This document shows positions 5,269 through 7,476 of a stretch of 7,476 bases of DNA, one piece after another (the first letter of the stretch is position 1; each line of letters starts with the position of its first letter). Origin of the DNA: a bacterium. GTDB taxonomy: Bacteria > Patescibacteriota > Microgenomatia > Levybacterales > UBA12049. The DNA lies in contig JAKAEF010000049.1 of the NCBI GenBank assembly GCA_021820025.1, forward strand, positions 1 to 7,476. Direction: 5' to 3'. Under the pieces are notes generated by a model that was not told where the DNA came from, searched no databases, and saw only the letters and a program-made list of their open reading frames with translations. A program made the position numbers and the translations under genes.

Positions 5269-5727
5269 ATGGAGAGAAATCAGGAAACTACCACAGGGTT
5301 CCACCAATTTAATGAAAATTCCTCTGCTTCTGCAGGAAAAATTGCTATTTTCTTTGCAATCATTATTGTTTTAGCAATTGGGACAGGTTTTGTATTATCA
5401 AAAGTAAATAAACCTGCAGGACAAAATGTGGCAGTTTCTGCATCTGGAAAAGTATCATCAACTGCAAAAGGGACAATAGTAGGATCAAATGATCTGTCTA
5501 CCTTTAAAGATACAGCAACCGGTGTTTTACAAGCAGGAGGAATAGAAGGAGAAGGTCAGTATCATTTGGTTAGATCTGGTGGAGACAGCCAAAATGTATA
5601 CTTGACTTCATCTATTGTCGATTTATCTCAGTTTATTGGGAAAAAAATTAAAGTAAATGGGCAAACACAGGCTGCAAAACATGCCGGTTGGCTTATGGAT
5701 GTTGGTCGAGTGGAGGTAGTAGAATGA
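5269..5727 (+). CDS. conserved membrane-anchored protein encoded directly before ftsE
   Basis: This encodes 152 residues. ATG 5269 has the Shine-Dalgarno sequence GGGAGGG; the longer frame from TTG 5191 is rejected because it spans the promoter. The N-terminus is polar (1-22) and a hydrophobic helix (about 23-44) anchors the protein, probably with the rest outside. After a Ser/Gly/Lys linker (45-80), residues 80-152 form a compact domain with GEGQYHLVR (95-102), SQNVYLTSS (107-115), DLSQFIGKKIKV (118-129) and GWLMDVGRVEV (140-150). This strand-rich pattern is compatible with a small OB-like or beta-barrel fold. I believe similar proteins occur in CPR genomes, but I cannot name a function. Its UGA stop overlaps the ftsE ATG (ATGA), implying translational coupling and perhaps fixed stoichiometry with FtsE. 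Confidence 0.8.
   Translation: MERNQETTTGFHQFNENSSASAGKIAIFFAIIIVLAIGTGFVLSKVNKPAGQNVAVSASGKVSSTAKGTIVGSNDLSTFKDTATGVLQAGGIEGEGQYHLVRSGGDSQNVYLTSSIVDLSQFIGKKIKVNGQTQAAKHAGWLMDVGRVEVVE
5712..5716 (+). promoter_or_regulatory. ribosome binding site GGAGG deciding the ftsE start
   Basis: GGAGG ends seven bases before ATG 5724, an ideal distance. The in-frame TTG at 5688 has no such signal and would add 12 residues ahead of the conserved ABC start (MIKLEKVSKIF), so 5724 is the start. Confidence 0.75.
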
Positions 5728-6512
5728 TAAAACTTGAAAAAGTATCAAAAATTTTTGGGACAGGTGCTGCCGGACTTTCGGATATTAATTTAGTTATAGA
5801 TAAAGGAGAATTTGTTTTTTTAGTAGGACACACAGGGTCTGGAAAAACAACACTGCTTCGTTTACTTATTCGGGAAATGTTGCCTTCGGAAGGGACAATT
5901 TTTATTGGTGACTTAGATGTAGTTGCTCTCCCACAACAAAAAATTCCTCATTTAAGAAAAAAAATCGGAGTTGTTTTCCAAGATTTAAAACTTTTAATGG
6001 ATAGGACCATTTTTGAAAATGTAATTTTGCCATTAGAAATAATAGGTTTTAAAAAAGAGGAAGCTGCAAAACGGGTTGAAGAATTATTAGAACAGGTGGG
6101 TATTTTAGAGCATAGAGATAAATTTCCTGTTCAATTATCTGGTGGAGAGATGCAGAGAGCAGCTATTGCACGTGCCCTTACTTTGTCACCGGATATTTTA
6201 TTAGCAGATGAACCAACAGGAAATTTGGACAGCAAAACTGCTTTTGATATTGTGGAATTATTATCAAAAATTAATCAAAATGGAACAACAGTTATTATGG
6301 CGACACATAATCTTGATCTGCTAAAGAAATACGCTAAAAATAGAGTAATAGCTTTAGAAAAAGGGAAAGTTATTCGAGATCAAAAGCATGCAAAAGAAGA
6401 ACATAGCGCAGAGAAAAAGGTAGAAGAAAAATCTCAAGAAACAAAAGAACAATCAAAAAGAGAACCAGTAACAAAAATAGAAAAACCAGAAAAAAAAGGA
6501 GAGAAAAAATAA
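5724..6512 (+). CDS. ftsE: cell division ATP-binding protein FtsE with charged C-terminal extension
   Basis: This encodes 262 residues. FtsE is the cytoplasmic ATPase of the FtsEX complex, which couples cell division to activation of peptidoglycan hydrolases. All ABC motifs are present: Walker A GHTGSGKTT (35-43, Lys41), Q-loop Gln86 in VVFQD, signature LSGGE (138-142), Walker B ILLADEP (158-164, Asp162 and catalytic Glu163), D-loop near 169 and switch His195. The typical FtsE stretches LSDINLVIDKGEFVF and DEPTGNLD are also seen. The ATPase ends at about residue 218, the usual FtsE length. The remaining 45 residues are almost all Lys, Glu, Gln, Ser and Thr, an extension not usual in the family and probably disordered. 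The gene starts inside the preceding stop (ATGA) and its TAA overlaps the ftsX ATG by one base (TAATG), so the genes are coupled. LolD/MacB-type ATPases are less likely given the adjacent ftsX. Confidence 0.95.
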   Translation: MIKLEKVSKIFGTGAAGLSDINLVIDKGEFVFLVGHTGSGKTTLLRLLIREMLPSEGTIFIGDLDVVALPQQKIPHLRKKIGVVFQDLKLLMDRTIFENVILPLEIIGFKKEEAAKRVEELLEQVGILEHRDKFPVQLSGGEMQRAAIARALTLSPDILLADEPTGNLDSKTAFDIVELLSKINQNGTTVIMATHNLDLLKKYAKNRVIALEKGKVIRDQKHAKEEHSAEKKVEEKSQETKEQSKREPVTKIEKPEKKGEKK

Positions 6513-7384
6513 TGGCACTTTCTTATAAAACCATGTGGCATCATGTAAGACGTTCTCCATATCAAGCACTTGCCGCAATTTTTATTATGGCTCTTACATT
6601 TTTAACGGTTTCTATTTTTACATTTCTTATTTTAGGTTCTCAAAAAGTAATAGGCTATTTTGAAACAAAACCTCAGGTAACGGCATTTTTTAGCGACAGT
6701 GCAAAACAATCAGATATTAATGCATTAGAACAACAACTGCAACAAACAGGAAAAGTTTCAAGTCTTAAATATGTTTCAAAAGATCAGGCTCTGCAAATCT
6801 ATAAAGAACAAAATAAAAACGATCCATTACTTTTAGAATTAGTTACTTCAGATATCTTGCCAGCTTCTTTGGAAATCTCAACCTACAATATAGATGACCT
6901 TTCTCCAATTGCAGCGTCTTTAAAAAATCTTTCATTTGTACAAGAAGTTGTTTACCAAAAAGATGTGGTAACAACACTTGCAGCATGGACTAATGCAATG
7001 CGGGAGATGGGAATAGCCTTAATAATTATTTTAGCTATTGTTTCTATATTTATTATGACAACCATTATTAGTATAAAAGTGGCTAACAAAAAAGATGAAA
7101 TAGAAATTATGCGTCTTATTGGAGCAACAAATTGGTATATTAGTTTACCGTTTATGTATGAGGGCATGTTTTATGGAGTTGTAGGAGCGTTTATTGGTTG
7201 GATAATTGCCTCAGGCGGTCTTTTATATGCAACGCCATTTTTGGAAACGTTTTTAAAAGGAATTCCTCTTCTTCCTATTCCTTTCTGGTTCTACTTGGAG
7301 CTTCTGTGTTTTGAATTACTTCTGGCAATTCTTTTAGGAGTTGTCTCAAGTCTACTTGCCGTAAGACGATATTTACAAAAATAA
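6512..7384 (+). CDS. ftsX: cell division permease-like protein FtsX
   Basis: This encodes 290 residues, a usual FtsX length. It is the membrane partner of FtsE and does not transport a substrate; its large outer domain contacts peptidoglycan hydrolases or their activators. A short cytoplasmic start (1-18, with WHHVRRSPYQAL) is followed by helix 1 (about 20-42), an outer domain (43-165) opening with KPQVTAFF, and helices 2 to 4 at about 167-189, 213-240 and 257-284. Between helices 2 and 3 lies the conserved FtsX stretch KDEIEIMRLIGATNWYI (194-210), then PFMYEG. The first ATG overlaps the ftsE stop and has GGAG 10 bases upstream (6498-6501). No residue looks missing. The adjacent exported protein downstream fits a secreted partner of FtsEX. 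Confidence 0.95.
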   Translation: MALSYKTMWHHVRRSPYQALAAIFIMALTFLTVSIFTFLILGSQKVIGYFETKPQVTAFFSDSAKQSDINALEQQLQQTGKVSSLKYVSKDQALQIYKEQNKNDPLLLELVTSDILPASLEISTYNIDDLSPIAASLKNLSFVQEVVYQKDVVTTLAAWTNAMREMGIALIIILAIVSIFIMTTIISIKVANKKDEIEIMRLIGATNWYISLPFMYEGMFYGVVGAFIGWIIASGGLLYATPFLETFLKGIPLLPIPFWFYLELLCFELLLAILLGVVSSLLAVRRYLQK

Positions 7385-7394
7385 AAAATAGGCT

Positions 7395-7476
7395 ATGAAA
7401 CTTCGAAAAATATTATTTTTTTTGGCGTCTTTATTATTACTTCTGAACAGTATTTTTGTCCCCAGTTCTGTTAAAG
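7395..7476 (+). CDS. start of an exported protein after ftsX (3' end outside window)
   Basis: Only 27 codons are visible from ATG 7395, ten bases after the ftsX stop. They show a basic N-terminus (MKLRK), a long hydrophobic core (ILFFLASLLLLL) and a small-residue region (VPSSVK), a typical secretion signal. In many bacteria the gene after ftsX encodes a peptidoglycan hydrolase or activator controlled by FtsEX, such as an M23-family/EnvC-like protein with a coiled coil. That identity is inferred from the neighbourhood alone; nothing of the mature protein is in view. No clear Shine-Dalgarno sequence precedes the ATG, so the gene probably relies on coupling to ftsX. Confidence 0.7.
   Translation, partial: MKLRKILFFLASLLLLLNSIFVPSSVK

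Noticed and set aside
6952..7167. Minus-strand ORF of 71 codons
   Set aside because: Antisense to the conserved second half of ftsX; no start signal or independent support.
1..7476. CRISPR array, tRNA or rRNA genes, insertion sequences, attachment sites, phage or defence genes
   Set aside because: No regularly spaced repeats, cloverleaf-like sequences, transposase motifs or terminal repeats were seen; the window reads as ordinary chromosomal genes.

Overview
This AT-rich window is densely packed and all its convincing genes lie on the + strand. The likely source is a Candidatus Patescibacteria (CPR) genome, possibly a Microgenomates-type lineage, but this is inferred from gene content and style rather than from a marker gene. 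The clues are an animal-like single-chain transketolase, many short membrane-anchored proteins without recognised function, gene overlaps of 1 to 23 bases, and an FtsE with a long charged tail. One gene (5269-5727) ends in UGA immediately inside the next start codon, so UGA appears to be a normal stop here, which argues against the CPR groups that recode UGA as glycine.

Layout. (1) Bases 1-1194 hold the 3' part of a transketolase gene. (2) Bases 1254-2971 hold a two-gene unit: a membrane-anchored protein of unknown function overlapping an NRAMP-family metal transporter whose ion-site motifs differ from the classical ones. (3) Bases 3007-4013 encode peptide chain release factor 2 (prfB). As given, the reading frame is broken near the 3' end and is restored by a -1 shift exactly at an in-frame A AAA AAG heptamer. 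The usual bacterial prfB +1 UGA frameshift site is absent. (4) Bases 4015-5024 hold three small envelope proteins: a two-helix protein with an N-terminal coiled coil, an anchored beta-sandwich-like protein, and a cysteine-containing two-helix protein resembling the first half of VKOR. (5) Bases 5025-5268 are mostly non-coding, with one possible 28-residue ORF and the best conventional promoter of the window. (6) Bases 5269-7476 form an operon: an anchored conserved protein, ftsE, ftsX, and the start of an exported protein. The first three are joined by stop/start overlaps.

How it works together. The order prfB ... ftsE-ftsX followed by an exported protein matches the known bacterial neighbourhood in which FtsEX sits near prfB and regulates a secreted peptidoglycan hydrolase. 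The protein encoded directly ahead of ftsE is coupled to it by a 4-base overlap and is a candidate envelope or division partner.

Start-site signals fall into two classes. Genes inside transcription units mostly have Shine-Dalgarno sequences (the transporter, the protein before ftsE, ftsE, ftsX). Genes that seem to begin a unit (1254, 3007, 4271, 5087) lack one and instead have a -10-like hexamer ending 6-7 bases before ATG, the pattern expected of leaderless mRNAs.
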